Shown here one piece after another: positions 9,297 to 20,277 of a stretch of 64,000 nucleotides of DNA. The first letter of the stretch is position 1, and each line of letters starts with the position of its first letter. A program made the translations under genes and the position numbers. The DNA comes from Phaeodactylum tricornutum CCAP 1055/1 (Eukaryota; Bacillariophyta; Bacillariophyceae; Surirellales; Neidiaceae). Below the pieces are notes generated by a model. It was not told the origin of the DNA. It saw nothing but the letters and a program-made list of their open reading frames with translations, and made no database searches. Where the stretch lies: assembly GCF_000150955.2 (NCBI RefSeq), contig NC_011674.1, positions 248,001 through 312,000 of the forward strand, read 5' to 3'.

Positions 9297-11072
9297 ATGC
9301 CTTCGATATCAGCTAGTGTAAAGCTGTCGATTCTCTTAGCATGTATAGCTTCGTTGACATCACCGGCTCTGAGCTTTACACCGCTGCTGTCGAGCCTTGC
9401 TGCTTCGGTTTCCAAGCTACAGGCTCCCCGAAGCTCCGTCTGCTTGAGCAAGCGTTCGTCTCCTTCTCGATCCAACGGAGCGCTGACCATGCACATGGGT
9501 CACAGCCATAGTCATCATATTCACACTCATACCGAAGAGCTCAAGAACAAGCAACTACAAACGAAAAAACGCCGACGCCGTGCGGCACTCTTTCTCTTCA
9601 CGGCCCTCGCTATTCTGGGACCGCCGCTATTTCGTCAACGCACGCTAACACGGACTGATGTGGGGACGTTTCTGTTGACATCCACTATCCTTACCATGAG
9701 TGACACCGTACGTCGTAAAATTCAACACGCCATTCGGAAAATAGGACAATTGCGTGAAGGCATTGTCAAGCATTCGTCACCCGTATCTCCGGGAAAATTT
9801 CTCAGTTACCTTTTCCGGAACGACAACGCGGCTGATCGGGTAACGCTTTTGGGCAGTGTGATCAACTTATTTTTGAGTGCGGGAAAATTTGCCGTTGGCG
9901 TGTCGTGTCATTCGAGCGCTTTGATAGCGGATGCCGGGCATTCGCTGTCGGACCTCTTTAGTGACTTTATCACCCTGTGGGCGGTGCAAATCGGTCGTTT
10001 GCCTCCGGATGATGATCATCCGTACGGACACGGAAAATTCGAAGCCATCGGCTCCCTGTTCCTCTCATTGACCTTGCTGGCGACTGGAATATCCGTCGGC
10101 GCGGCTTCCAATCGGAAACTCATTGAAATCATCACTATCCAACGAGCGTCCGGCTGGGGTACCGCGGCATCCCTAGCTGGACAAGTGCCTACTTCGCCCG
10201 CTCTGTTCATGGCTGCCCTCAGCATTTTTTCCAAAGAATGGTTGTATCGTATTACAAAGCAGGTTGGAGATAGACTGAATTCGCAAGTGATTCTAGCGAA
10301 TGCCTGGCATCATCGATCCGATGCGTACTCGTCTGTTCTTGCACTCTTGGCGATTGGGCTAGCGATGTATTTTCCCGCGATGATTGCTGCGGACTCGGCT
10401 GCTGGTATACTGGTGGCCGGGATGATTTGCATGACTGGTGCAGAAATTATGGGCGAATCCATTAAGCAGTTGACGGACACGAGCAACGAAGCCCTCGTGA
10501 AAAAGATAAAGCGTCTCGCGAAGGATTACTCCGATAATGTCTTTGAAGTAACACGAGTGCGGGCGCGACAAGTTGGCTCATCTGCAATTGTCGATGTTGC
10601 CATTGCGACTCCGGGAGAGTTGTCGTCGTCTGCTTCTCGCGTCATGGCGGAAGGTTTGCGACGCAAGATTATGCAGTCCGTTGATGTAGTTGACGCTGAA
10701 GTCCATTCGACTACGCACGACACTCCACTTTTGCATGCCACCAAGACACGAGAAGCCATGGCGAGTAATGGTGTGGTTGTCCAACCCAACATGAACGACA
10801 TCGAAGAGAAGGTGCGACAAAACATCAATTCTCAGCATCCTAAAGTTCGGTCGGTGCAGGGAGTCACGGTTAAGCTTGCCGAGTCGTCGGCCCGCAGGAA
10901 TAGCGTCGACGTGGTTATCCGTGTGGATCCCGAAGCAACAGTTGCGGCGGCGCACGCAGTCGCGGAAGATCTGAGAAAATCTCTCGAAAATATCGATCAC
11001 ATCCATCAAGCTAGTATTTTTTTGGACTTGAACGCTGAACTCATATCGGTTTCTAATGCCTTGAAACCTTGA
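9297..11072 (+). CDS. Cation diffusion facilitator (CDF) family transporter, probably plastid
   Basis: The single-exon product is 591 residues. The N-terminus is a signal peptide ending ALSF|TPL, the diatom plastid presequence pattern, followed by a transit-like Ser/Arg-rich stretch and a His-rich segment (HMGHSHSHHIHTHT). The CDF core starts near residue 175: two metal-site motifs are visible, DAGHSLSDLFSDF and the AWHHRSD segment, in the expected membrane helices. The C-terminal 200 residues contain two cytoplasmic CDF dimer-type domains instead of one. CDF proteins exchange Zn2+, Mn2+ or Fe2+ for protons. The metal is not determined, but HxxxD in the second site fits a Zn/Fe transporter. 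Start chosen at the first ATG giving a signal peptide; the reading frame is open further upstream without ATG. Confidence 0.85.
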   Translation: MPSISASVKLSILLACIASLTSPALSFTPLLSSLAASVSKLQAPRSSVCLSKRSSPSRSNGALTMHMGHSHSHHIHTHTEELKNKQLQTKKRRRRAALFLFTALAILGPPLFRQRTLTRTDVGTFLLTSTILTMSDTVRRKIQHAIRKIGQLREGIVKHSSPVSPGKFLSYLFRNDNAADRVTLLGSVINLFLSAGKFAVGVSCHSSALIADAGHSLSDLFSDFITLWAVQIGRLPPDDDHPYGHGKFEAIGSLFLSLTLLATGISVGAASNRKLIEIITIQRASGWGTAASLAGQVPTSPALFMAALSIFSKEWLYRITKQVGDRLNSQVILANAWHHRSDAYSSVLALLAIGLAMYFPAMIAADSAAGILVAGMICMTGAEIMGESIKQLTDTSNEALVKKIKRLAKDYSDNVFEVTRVRARQVGSSAIVDVAIATPGELSSSASRVMAEGLRRKIMQSVDVVDAEVHSTTHDTPLLHATKTREAMASNGVVVQPNMNDIEEKVRQNINSQHPKVRSVQGVTVKLAESSARRNSVDVVIRVDPEATVAAAHAVAEDLRKSLENIDHIHQASIFLDLNAELISVSNALKP

Positions 11073-11296
11073 ATGCGGAACAAATTGTCAAAGCCCAAAC
11101 CCAATATACTACCTAGCTAACAGGGATACGGTTGGACCACAAAGCAGATGGGAGGGAACTGCAATCAACTTGCGCACTCGATAACACTACACAGCATTCA
11201 CAGCTATACCATCGCATCCATATCAACTGCATCCGTTGCATTGATGAAAGACTGTAGCGTCACAATCTTCCCTTTAGTGAATATTTCAATTTTGTA

Positions 11297-12394
11297 CTAT
11301 AAATTACTGGTTGCCGCCTTCGATTGACCTAGAACTGCTTTGAGCCGACTCTGCCATGACTCATGGAAACCGATCGCGTCCAGGTAGCCCGGTGATACTG
11401 ATCCGTACTTGGAACGCAGGAAGCTCAGGGTGGCTTCCATGGCTTCGCGAGGTGCACCAGAGAAAACTCGTTTGTCGATTTTTCCTGTCACTTTTACACT
11501 TGCAGTAAGTTGATCCGTCACCGCAGAACTATCAAGTAACATCGATTCCGAGAGATGGTAGTCATCGATTATGACGTCATCGGATATCCCAAGAACCGAT
11601 TGACATAGCATAACGCTTAATCCAGTTCGGTCCTTCCCTTGTACACAATGGATTACTACCGGAGAGGTCGGATTCTTCTCCAGATGCAACACAATCGCCG
11701 TCAAGGCCTCTTTCAGAACATGCTTCCCCGTCTCAAGAATGGCTTCATTGAGTCCAGCCAATCCTTTGGTATTCAGAACTTCCATTCGGAGATTGTGCAG
11801 CTGTTTGCCGTCCACAATTTTGTACATGTTACTTTTTAGCTTTTGCTGTGGTGTCATCCAGTTTTTGTCCAAGTATGCCATGAAAGTGGAAGGCGACAGA
11901 GGATCTAAGCGTAAGACAACGCGTTCACTCGAAAGTGGCGGGGAGAATGAATCGCGTTGGACGCTAAACTTTCCACCAGGCGCTCTAGACATCCAAGTCT
12001 GTGAATCTTTTTCGCTACGCTCTGAATCCGATCGCAAATCCAGAATCAGGCCAGCCCTTTCCAACAACAGCATCTCCCCGTTCGAGTGGTTGTTGGCATA
12101 AAGTCGACGAGCCAAACCATCAGTTTTCGCACACCGATAAATATTGGAGAGTCCTCTGGCGGCCCGGAAATTCCGAACACATACATCTGTACTGAGGTCT
12201 ACAGGATCCTCTGATAAGCCCTGCATCGTCGATATCTCTGCGGCTTTGCTCGAATCAGCTGTCACCGATTTTGAAGCGACGCCGGTGCTCTTCGCGGTTG
12301 GGGAAACAAAAGAGCAGACACAGCGACAGCCGAAAAACATCCAAATGAAAATCAGGAGTCTGCAACGCACTAATTTTTTTGTTCTGCGACCCAT
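11297..12394 (-). CDS. Tyrosine phosphatase-like protein (Y_phosphatase3/LipA type)
   Basis: The protein is 365 residues. The signature HCVQGKDRTG (Cys at about residue 250) is the P-loop CxxGKDRTG of the bacterial/fungal phosphatase family that acts on phosphotyrosine and sometimes on phosphoinositides. Upstream conserved blocks are NFRAARGL, the LYANN region and LILDLRSDSER, in family order. Residues 1-30 form a signal peptide ending in CSF|VSP, the plastid import pattern. Substrate is unknown. It sits head-to-head with inositol-3-phosphate synthase, sharing a 564-bp promoter gap with two TGACGT cores (12599 and 12642). The link to inositol metabolism is only positional. Confidence 0.75.
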   Translation of the reverse strand: MGRRTKKLVRCRLLIFIWMFFGCRCVCSFVSPTAKSTGVASKSVTADSSKAAEISTMQGLSEDPVDLSTDVCVRNFRAARGLSNIYRCAKTDGLARRLYANNHSNGEMLLLERAGLILDLRSDSERSEKDSQTWMSRAPGGKFSVQRDSFSPPLSSERVVLRLDPLSPSTFMAYLDKNWMTPQQKLKSNMYKIVDGKQLHNLRMEVLNTKGLAGLNEAILETGKHVLKEALTAIVLHLEKNPTSPVVIHCVQGKDRTGLSVMLCQSVLGISDDVIIDDYHLSESMLLDSSAVTDQLTASVKVTGKIDKRVFSGAPREAMEATLSFLRSKYGSVSPGYLDAIGFHESWQSRLKAVLGQSKAATSNL

Positions 12395-12958
12395 GACACC
12401 ATAAGCATGCTCTCATGCCAGTATAAATAAGTGTTGGTGGCAAAAAGTGCCATGGTACACACTAACACAATCGCTGAGGCTCGTCAAACTACGACTCCCG
12501 AGTAAACTCACTCATGATGCTTGACATTGTTGTATCCAATACTAGCTAGGGTGATATTCTGAACTCTATCCGAGAAAAAGCTGTTTTCCCGAGGAAATTG
12601 ACGTAGATGCAATCTCGTCTTGCCAGCGCTTATTGTTAGATTGACGTGACCTATGACAGCAGGAAACTATTGTCAGTGCTTTCCTTTACAAGAAAAGAGA
12701 TTCCTTTTAGTTTATTCCTCTATTTCAGAAAGGTCGACAGCTACCACAAACGAAAGAATCTTCTCAAAGGAATTTCTTGTTTCAGATATAGAAATCATTC
12801 GCTGACTTTTCAACACAGTTTTGCGAGTCTCCGGAATAAAGATGGGAAATTCCGTGGTCCTTTTCCCTCACATCGTACCGCGGTAGCATAAACTGCAAAA
12901 AAAAACCAAAAACGCGTCTCGTTACTATTTCGTCATTGATCGGAGGAGGATTGCTACG
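12395..12958. other. Divergent promoter gap (phosphatase / inositol synthase)
   Basis: Two TGACGT cores at 12599-12604 and 12642-12647 are the only motifs noted. No gene is supported. Confidence 0.5.
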
Positions 12959-14842
12959 ATGAGCTCTTGCCAACATCTCGAAGGGGAATTTACTGTCCAG
13001 TCGAAGAACTGCCAGTATAATGCGGACACCATTATTTCGGACTACACGTAAGCATGACCTTATTTGTGCGGGTTTCAGTTGTGATGATACAACGTCTCTG
13101 CTGATAGCTAACTGTTCTACCACAATTTCAAAACTTCACCGGAATATCTTCAGGTACGAGACGACGATTGTCGAAGGCAACGTTGTCAAGCCGGTAAAGA
13201 GTAAGATGAAATTTCGTACAGAGCGGAAGGTGCCTAAGGTCGGTTAAATTTGTCGCATGTTCTGAACATATATATCTACAAAATTCTCTCACATCCTGAT
13301 CCTCTTTTGGTCGTAGCTTGGCGTCATGCTTGTTGGATTAGGTGGTAACAACGGATGGTATGTTTAATCGATGGAAACGTTGAAACCCACTCCACTGCAA
13401 GACTATTGGATGCTCCATCGGTAAATTGTTCTCATCGCATTTCATTTTTTCCAATGTCTTCCAGTACGTGCGTTGCCGGTGCCATAGCCAACAAGCTTGG
13501 TATGACTTGGGAAACCAAAGAAGGAAAGTTAAAGGCCAACTACTGGGGCAGCGTAATGATGGCTTCCACGGCGAAGATTGGAAACGATACGCATGGTAAT
13601 GCTGTCTACACACCATTGAGGAACATGCTCCCAATGGCAAACCCCAACGAAATTGTCTGGGGTGGTTGGGACATCAACGGCATGAACCTCGGCGAGGCGA
13701 TGAAACGGTCCAAAGTTCTTGACATTGATCTGCAGAATCAGCTCTACCCTCATATGAAGAACATTACGCCGTTACCTTCCGTCTATTTCTCGGATTTCAT
13801 TGCCGCCAACCAGGGCGAGCGTGCCAACAATGTGATCAAGGGCACCAAACAAGAGCAATTGGACCAGCTTCGCAACGATATTCGTAATTTCAAGACAAAC
13901 AATGGACTTGATAAGGTCATTTTGCTATGGACAGCCAACACCGAGCGCTTCGCCAGTATCGAGGAGGGCGTCAATGATACCGCCGACAATCTTTTGGAAA
14001 GTATTATGCGTGGCGAGGCCGAAGTTAGCGCCTCGACCGTCTTTGCCGTGGCCTCAATCTTGGAGGGTAGCACCTTTATCAATGGTTCGCCCCAGAACAC
14101 TTTTGTTCCGGGAGTCCTTGAGCTTGCTCGTCAGCATAAGGTTTTCATTGCCGGTGACGATTTCAAGTCGGGTCAGACGAAGATGAAATCCGTTCTTGTT
14201 GATTTCCTCGTTTCTGCTGGTATTAAGCCGGTTTCCATTGTCAGCTACAACCACCTGGGGAATAATGACGGGAAAAACCTGAGCGCTCCGAGTCAATTCC
14301 GTTCCAAGGAGATTTCCAAGTCAAACGTTGTCGATGATATGGTCGCGTCCAACCGCATCTTGTTCGAAGAGGACGAGCACCCTGATCATGTTGTTGTCAT
14401 CAAGTACGTTCCGTACGTCGCTGACTCCAAACGTGCCATGGATGAATACACGTCGGAGATTTTTATGGGTGGTAAAAACACTATTGTCATGCATAATACT
14501 TGCGAGGATTCGTTGCTCGCTACTCCGCTAATTTACGACCTTGTCATTCTGGGAGAGTTATGTGAGCGTATCACTGTCAAGAAAGAAGGTTCTGAGGATT
14601 GGGAGGCTTTCCATCCTGTTCTTTCTCTACTTTCTTACATGCTCAAGGCTCCTTTGGTCCCTAACGGGGCCCCCGTGGTCAACGCGCTCTTTACGCAACG
14701 CGAGGCAGTTATAAACGTCATGCGTGCGTGCCTCGGGCTCGGCCCGAACAATCATATGACCTTGGAGCATCGTTTTGAGAGTAGTCTCAAAGAGCTACAA
14801 GAAGCTGCTAAGGACGCCAACAAGAAGCGCCGATTGAACTAG
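12959..14842 (+). CDS. INO1: Inositol-3-phosphate synthase
   Basis: Four exons are read: 12959-13047, 13154-13238, 13317-13357 and 13465-14842, all with GT-AG borders and matching phase, giving 530 residues, the usual length of the family. It converts glucose 6-phosphate to 1D-myo-inositol 3-phosphate with NAD, the first step of inositol and phosphoinositide synthesis, in the cytosol. The NAD loop GLGGNNG spans the exon 3 end; other family blocks are [34 protein letters not shown], and the C-terminal LSYMLKAP and NALFTQREA. The N-terminal short exons (beginning [17 protein letters not shown]) were recovered by matching the conserved SDYTYETTIVE segment. No targeting peptide is present. Three introns near the 5' end are common in diatom housekeeping genes. 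Confidence 0.93.
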
Positions 14843-15472
14843 AAACCAGAAGCGTTACTCAAAGGCCTCGTTCGTGTTCTGAGCTATTTTTGCTGGATGT
14901 TCAAAGCAATTGATTGACTTGGCAGATCTGGTATCTATGAATGGATCTAACGTGGAAGGGGCTTGATTCCAAGCCTGTGGTGCAAGGAGAATGCGAAGTA
15001 TGTTTACGAAGAAACCTCTATATTCAATAAACTTCTCGCATTATCCACCTATTCTTACTGTCGGAACAACTGGCGCATCCATGGCAGAGTCCCGTTGAAT
15101 AGTCGAGACAGGTTGCGTGGACCATCTTTTTCAGATGGTGACGAAGCCGTAGAGTTTGTTTCGTTTGCCACGCTCTATATACTGTTGTCCGTTCATTGCT
15201 CGCCCTGCACATGCAGCAGAATACTCACAAGCATGCGTCTTGTGCATTTTTAGTATGCATCGCTATGCCCGGGTGAAGGAAAATCACAGTCAACCTCAGA
15301 AGTCCTTCTTCAACTCTAGGAACAGCTATTGCTAGAGTATTTCAAAGGATCTTATAGAGTGTTTGCCACACAGGATTCATATCATTCTTCGAAGGCTCTA
15401 TTAGGATGCAAGCCCGAAAAATACTGCATGACAAACAATCCTTTTCGAAAAAATGTTTGTCATGTTTTGCTT
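14843..15472. other. Intergenic between convergent genes
   Basis: It holds two 3' UTRs. An open stretch of about 96 codons at 14963-15253 (plus) has no ATG and no recognisable content. A TCACAGTCAA motif lies at 15284. Confidence 0.5.
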
Positions 15473-16771
15473 CTAGGGATGATGTTGGATACTTGCTGCT
15501 TCCCCACTCGCGTTCATTTCGTATTGATGCGTCCTGACTTCGGCTTGAACGCGCTCTTTGACAACATCAAAAAAAGGATGCTGCATGGCTTGTCGCGCTG
15601 TCAATCTCTTTTCGTGGTCGTACACAAGAAGTCTATCCAGCAGATCCAAACCATCTCGACTGGGTCTCTGTACCCCTTCGGCCATCCACCGTAACCACGG
15701 TTGCCGAACCTGGTGATGAGGTTGGTATTTGGCCAACAAATCTTGGAGACTCTCCGTATGCGGGATGTTGTACTTTTGCAAGTAGACCAGTAAGTCATTC
15801 GTGCCCAGTGCAGAAATTATTCTCCCGAGTTGATCGATGTTATCCTTGCCGCGGAAAAACGGCTCCCGTCTGCACAAGAGACCGGCCAGGATGCAGCCGA
15901 CGCCCCAAATATCGAGGGCGTAGTCGTAGGACTCGAAGCCCACGAGGAGTTCAGGACTCTTGTAGTGACGGGACGCTACACGAACATTGTAAGCGTTCTG
16001 TGGTACGTAAAAGTCAGCCAAGCCCAGATCAATGAGAGTCAGTGGAGGGTGTCGGACCTTTCGGTGAGCGCGGTTGATTAATACGTTACGCGGTTTGACA
16101 TCACGGTGCATCATACCCTGGGCATGAAGTTTGTCGAGGGCGAGCAAGAGATGATACAAGTAGTAGCGTATTTCGTAGTCGCTGAGAAAAGGGGACATCT
16201 CGCTTTGGTTAGCAACATTACTGTTGGTCTTGCCATGGCAGAACCATTGGCAGTAAGGTCCTGCATGTTCCAAGACAATCGAAGGCATGCGTGGTAGGGT
16301 GACTTGGTCGGAGGACGGTTCTGGCGGAATGACAATACCCAAAATCCGGACCAAGCTAGGAATTTTGGAGGCGTGCTGCAAGACAAGGAGCTCGCGACGA
16401 ATTTTCCTGGGTGATACGGGCTTGAGAACTTTGAGGACTACCAGTTCGGGAGATTGGTCTCGGTGAGTGTTCACGATTTCTGCATGCCGTGTCACCAAGG
16501 GTTTGGATCCTACATAGAGTGCTTCAAAAACGTCGCTAAATTTTTCGGTGCCTAATCGGCGTGTAATCTGAAATGATTCTGGTGTGAATACGCTCAAATT
16601 GGGAGGCGGAAACTTGGCATGTTCGAAATCGTAGTAACTTGGATTCTGCTGCGAACACCCGAGAGGATACGCCTTTTCCGACCGTACCAGGATGAGTGAA
16701 GCTACCGTATATATGGTCAACAAGACATGCGTCTTTCGTTGCTGAAGATAGCTATGCCGGTGCGTCCCCAT
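15473..16771 (-). CDS. CK2-alpha-like Ser/Thr kinase with an N-terminal signal peptide or anchor
   Basis: The protein is 432 residues. The kinase domain runs from about residue 68 to 410. Family marks of casein kinase 2 alpha are VLKVLK (ATP Lys), KIRRELLVL, HRDVKPRNVL, the DLGLADFY activation start, VASRHYKSPELL and the YDYALDIWGVGC block. The glycine-rich loop is degenerate (LGTEKFSDVFEA) compared with LGRGKYSEVFEA, and DWG is DLG. Residues 1-37 hold a hydrophobic segment (VLLTIYTVASLILV) after a basic start, so the enzyme should enter the ER or be anchored to it, unlike the usual cytosolic/nuclear CK2. Key catalytic Lys and Asp residues are kept, so activity is likely. It is divergently arranged with Rpt4. 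Confidence 0.8.
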   Translation of the reverse strand: MGTHRHSYLQQRKTHVLLTIYTVASLILVRSEKAYPLGCSQQNPSYYDFEHAKFPPPNLSVFTPESFQITRRLGTEKFSDVFEALYVGSKPLVTRHAEIVNTHRDQSPELVVLKVLKPVSPRKIRRELLVLQHASKIPSLVRILGIVIPPEPSSDQVTLPRMPSIVLEHAGPYCQWFCHGKTNSNVANQSEMSPFLSDYEIRYYLYHLLLALDKLHAQGMMHRDVKPRNVLINRAHRKVRHPPLTLIDLGLADFYVPQNAYNVRVASRHYKSPELLVGFESYDYALDIWGVGCILAGLLCRREPFFRGKDNIDQLGRIISALGTNDLLVYLQKYNIPHTESLQDLLAKYQPHHQVRQPWLRWMAEGVQRPSRDGLDLLDRLLVYDHEKRLTARQAMQHPFFDVVKERVQAEVRTHQYEMNASGEAASIQHHP

Positions 16772-17371
16772 CCTAGAATTGCCATTGTCCTTGGAAAGTT
16801 CACAATGCGTTGTATGAATTTTGCCAACTAATTCGTTCTGGTATTGTTCGACATGAACAGGCAGTCCCAGTACGTCGTGTTTGATTTGCTCCTTGTCATT
16901 GTCTGTGCTTTAGGGGCTTTGGTGTGTAATATTAGAAAACTGCAACGATAACCGACTAGAATCGCACTAGATCACTAGTGTAGTTACGAAACAGAGCAAA
17001 ACACAAATTATACCATTATCTGCCTGAGCAGACCAGTCTTAGTCTAACGTACATATGACAGACGCTCGACGTGGGGTTTTCCTAATATACGATAATCGTA
17101 ACAGTGAACGTCAGCGACCGAGTTCGTTACGCGGCCGAGAAATATGTTGGAAGACCGACTTCCCCTCTAGTCGTACGAATTCGTGTTTCAAATTTCGTGC
17201 TGTTCGCTTGTCCGCTTGGAAGGTCAACGAGCCACAGGGAAAAACACGGAGACGAGATGGACAGTGAGAGGGATCTTGCCGATACTTGCTGTTCAAGAAT
17301 CACTGCCGCCGCTCTAGTGCCGTCGAATAGTGAAACCATTCGTTTTACGTTTCAGTAAAGAAAGGTTCAGT
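16772..17371. other. Divergent promoter gap (kinase / Rpt4)
   Basis: A GGACAGTGAGAG variant of the recurrent motif is at 17259-17270, about 100 bp before the Rpt4 ATG. No gene is seen. Confidence 0.5.
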
Positions 17372-18637
17372 ATGAGTAGCGAAGACACGAGCAGTAGCGC
17401 TAATAATTCCGAAGAAGCTGTGGCTCCCGCCGAAGCCCCGGCGGAGAATGTGGCTGCGCAACAGGAGAGATCCGAACGCGAGCAAGTGCTCGAGCAGTAC
17501 AGAGCAAAAATCCGCGAGCATCGTGAGGTGGAAGCCCGGTTGAAGCGGATGCGAGAAGATGCGAAAGGTCTGCAAGGGCGTTTCCAAAAGACAGAAGACG
17601 ATTTAAGCGCCTTGCAGTCGGTAGGAATGATTATTGGGGACGTCTTGAAGCGTCTTGATCCTGAACGATTCATTGTCAAGGCCAGCTCTGGACCACGCTA
17701 TGTTGTTGGTTGTAGGGCTCGTCTGCAGCACAATCTTCTCAAGCCAGGCACTCGTGTTGCTCTCGATATGACGACCTTGACGATCATGCGAATTCTCCCT
17801 CGCGAGGTGGACCCAACTGTTTTTCACATGCAAGCCGGCGAAGAAGAAGGTGGCGTTTCCTTTGGCGACATTGGTGGACTCAATGAACAAATTCGTGAGC
17901 TCCGGGAGGTCATTGAACTTCCCCTGACCAACCCCGAGCTATTTATCCGTGTTGGAATTAAGGCTCCGAAGGGTGTCTTACTCTACGGACCTCCCGGAAC
18001 GGGCAAGACACTTCTGGCCCGCGCACTGGCGTCGAACATTAGCGCTACCTTTCTCAAAGTAGTCGCTTCCGCTATTGTCGACAAATACATCGGCGAATCC
18101 GCCCGTATTATTCGCGAGATGTTTGGTTTTGCCAGGGATCATGAGCCCTGCGTGATTTTCATGGACGAAATTGACGCCATTGGTGGTTCCCGTTTCTCAG
18201 AGGGTACCTCTGCAGACCGAGAAATCCAGCGTACGCTGATGGAACTCTTGAACCAAATGGACGGCTTTGAAGAGCAAGGTCAGGTCAAAATGGTCATGGC
18301 CACCAATCGCCCGGATATTCTCGATCCAGCCTTGCTGCGTCCCGGCCGCCTCGATCGCAAGATTGAAATCCCAGAACCCAACGAATCGCAGCGGCTGGAG
18401 ATTTTAAAAATTCACGCGTCCGGCATTACCAAAAGGGGTGACATTGACTTTGAATCCGTCGTGAAGCTCGCGGATGGATTGAACGGGGCGGATATGCGGA
18501 ATGTATGTACCGAAGCGGGATTGTTCGCCATCCGGTCGGATCGAGATTATGTACTCGAAGAAGACTTTATGAAGGCAGCCCGGAAGATATTGGACAACAA
18601 GAAACTCGAATCCAAACTCGACTATAGCAAAGTGTAA
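17372..18637 (+). CDS. RPT4: 26S proteasome regulatory ATPase Rpt4
   Basis: The protein is 421 residues and single-exon. It is an AAA ATPase of the 19S base that unfolds ubiquitinated substrates and feeds them into the 20S core. An N-terminal acidic, Ala/Glu-rich tail of about 40 residues is followed by the coiled coil (residues 45-90), an OB domain, and the AAA module: Walker A GPPGTGKT near residue 207, Walker B IFMDEIDA, the SRH region [17 protein letters not shown]. Rpt4 rather than Rpt1-3, 5 or 6 is chosen from [22 protein letters not shown], split here as [14 protein letters not shown] then ARIIREMF, and the C-terminus [12 protein letters not shown]. Start is the ATG giving the acidic tail; no upstream ATG is in frame. 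Confidence 0.93.
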   Translation: MSSEDTSSSANNSEEAVAPAEAPAENVAAQQERSEREQVLEQYRAKIREHREVEARLKRMREDAKGLQGRFQKTEDDLSALQSVGMIIGDVLKRLDPERFIVKASSGPRYVVGCRARLQHNLLKPGTRVALDMTTLTIMRILPREVDPTVFHMQAGEEEGGVSFGDIGGLNEQIRELREVIELPLTNPELFIRVGIKAPKGVLLYGPPGTGKTLLARALASNISATFLKVVASAIVDKYIGESARIIREMFGFARDHEPCVIFMDEIDAIGGSRFSEGTSADREIQRTLMELLNQMDGFEEQGQVKMVMATNRPDILDPALLRPGRLDRKIEIPEPNESQRLEILKIHASGITKRGDIDFESVVKLADGLNGADMRNVCTEAGLFAIRSDRDYVLEEDFMKAARKILDNKKLESKLDYSKV

Positions 18638-18929
18638 ATTGTAAGGCAACTTGCATAAGTCCAAATATTCCTTATTATTGAGTGGGATGAGTAGGAAGTA
18701 CCTTTGTGAAAGGATTTTACATTCCCCAGAGCGGCAGCCTTATTCAGCATACGGTACTGACATTATGTACAGAGCACGCATTCGCCAAAGCCACGAAGAG
18801 CATTCCAGAGCTGAGCCTAAGCGTTCCCAAGATCGGCACCCCGCCTTTTTCGACTGAATCAGTACTAATACGACGTATCAAATTTGCATCCATGGAGGAA
18901 AATATAAAACGCTCGGTGGAAAAGAGAAA

Positions 18930-19595
18930 CTATTCTGGCAATGCTACTGTGGGGCTGGTTGACAGTGAGTCGCTACTCATCTTGGTGTTTTCAGCGCTGT
19001 TATGATTTGTAATGAGTGTTGGCTGTGCGGTAAGAGCGGTAGACGGAGGCGAGCTCTCAACAGAAGGATCGGAAAACCCCGTCGCGGACTGCTCATGAGC
19101 GACGGTCTCCGGATCAGCATCCAATTTTTGTCGTTTGGCAGGCGGTTTATCGTAATTCTCCACTACCTCTGGGTTTGTTAGACTGTTCTCTGTGACAGCA
19201 CCGTCTGCCAAATTATCCGTCTTTGTTGCTTCATGCTTTAAATCCAGAATTAAATCACTGTGCACAGGTGAGCTGGGAGCCTTAAGTGCAATGGAATCGC
19301 CAGCTCCAGAGAGCGGAACAGAAGCTCCCTGTGCTTCATCCGAAGCCGCATTCGTTTCCTCTGTCGGAAGCGGAAATGGTTTTTGATGTTGTGCAGCTGT
19401 CAGTTTGTTAAGTGGAACCCACGTTAGAACTTCAAAACCCACCCCCTTGGCGGGAGGTTTTCGAATCTGAACCCATTTTTGGACCGTTTTGGTGGAACGA
19501 GCAACGTTCACATTGGTATCACTTTGTCTACTCGTTCGTCCGGTGCTTTTTCGAGTCGAACGGACGGCTCGTGCGGTACTGCGACGTGAAACCAT
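18930..19595 (-). CDS. BCL7-like protein
   Basis: The protein is 221 residues. The N-terminus is Arg/Ser/Thr-rich (MVSRRSTARAVRSTRKSTG), then residues 35-62 contain KWVQIRKPPAKG and FEVLTWVPL, which resemble the BCL7 N-terminal region (KW..KWVTVGDTSLRIFKWVPV). In animals and plants BCL7 proteins are accessory SWI/SNF chromatin remodelling subunits. The remaining 150 residues are low complexity, acidic and Ser/Pro-rich, with a basic KRQK patch. The similarity rests on a short block remembered, so the call is tentative. It is convergent with Rpt4. Confidence 0.5.
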   Translation of the reverse strand: MVSRRSTARAVRSTRKSTGRTSRQSDTNVNVARSTKTVQKWVQIRKPPAKGVGFEVLTWVPLNKLTAAQHQKPFPLPTEETNAASDEAQGASVPLSGAGDSIALKAPSSPVHSDLILDLKHEATKTDNLADGAVTENSLTNPEVVENYDKPPAKRQKLDADPETVAHEQSATGFSDPSVESSPPSTALTAQPTLITNHNSAENTKMSSDSLSTSPTVALPE

Positions 19596-20277
19596 TACGT
19601 CTACGCTTGTGGGTTCAACGGGATAGCAACAACACTGTGTCGACCGAAACTGAAGTACCGAACCGAGCCACTCTTCTTTAACAGTGCCGAGCCTGACGAT
19701 GCTCGTTCTTGCGTGCAGCGGGTGGCTCTCACAGATAAGTGGTGTTTTTACCGTTCATAAATATGATTTCCGATAGAGTTGGAGTTTTACAGCAGAAGAA
19801 ATGGACTCCGGGAGACAGCAAGACCTTTCGGTTACTTAGCATTTCGTGCCGTACTCAACGGACGAGCGACGGAATTTTACGCCGGAAGATCCATTGCTCA
19901 ACGTTCAATTGGCCACCTACCTAACATTAGCAAATGTACATGTAGGTAGTACATTCGCGATCGATCATCCACTCACTGCCTCCAACCTAGCAAGAAGCGG
20001 TGCAGGTATCCAGCAAGAGTCCGGTGCTTGCACCCCATCCAAGGATTTTTGTTTTTGTGTAACCGAGTATCTTGTTTGACAAGCGAGAAGCTCTCTGTTG
20101 CAATTAGAGTTGCTTGAATTATTGAACAACAGCCAATTATCCGTCTCGGGAGTTCCACTACTGATTTTAAACTTTAGCCATTACAAGGATTCTCATTTCA
20201 AATCGCAGGAAAAGTATTTCCGGTTGTAAGGTCCACGTGACAATTCCATCGGCAAGCGCCAGCATTCTCTACACAAA
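19596..20277. other. Divergent promoter gap
   Basis: Nothing recognisable is seen between the BCL7-like gene and the reductase-like gene. Confidence 0.5.
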
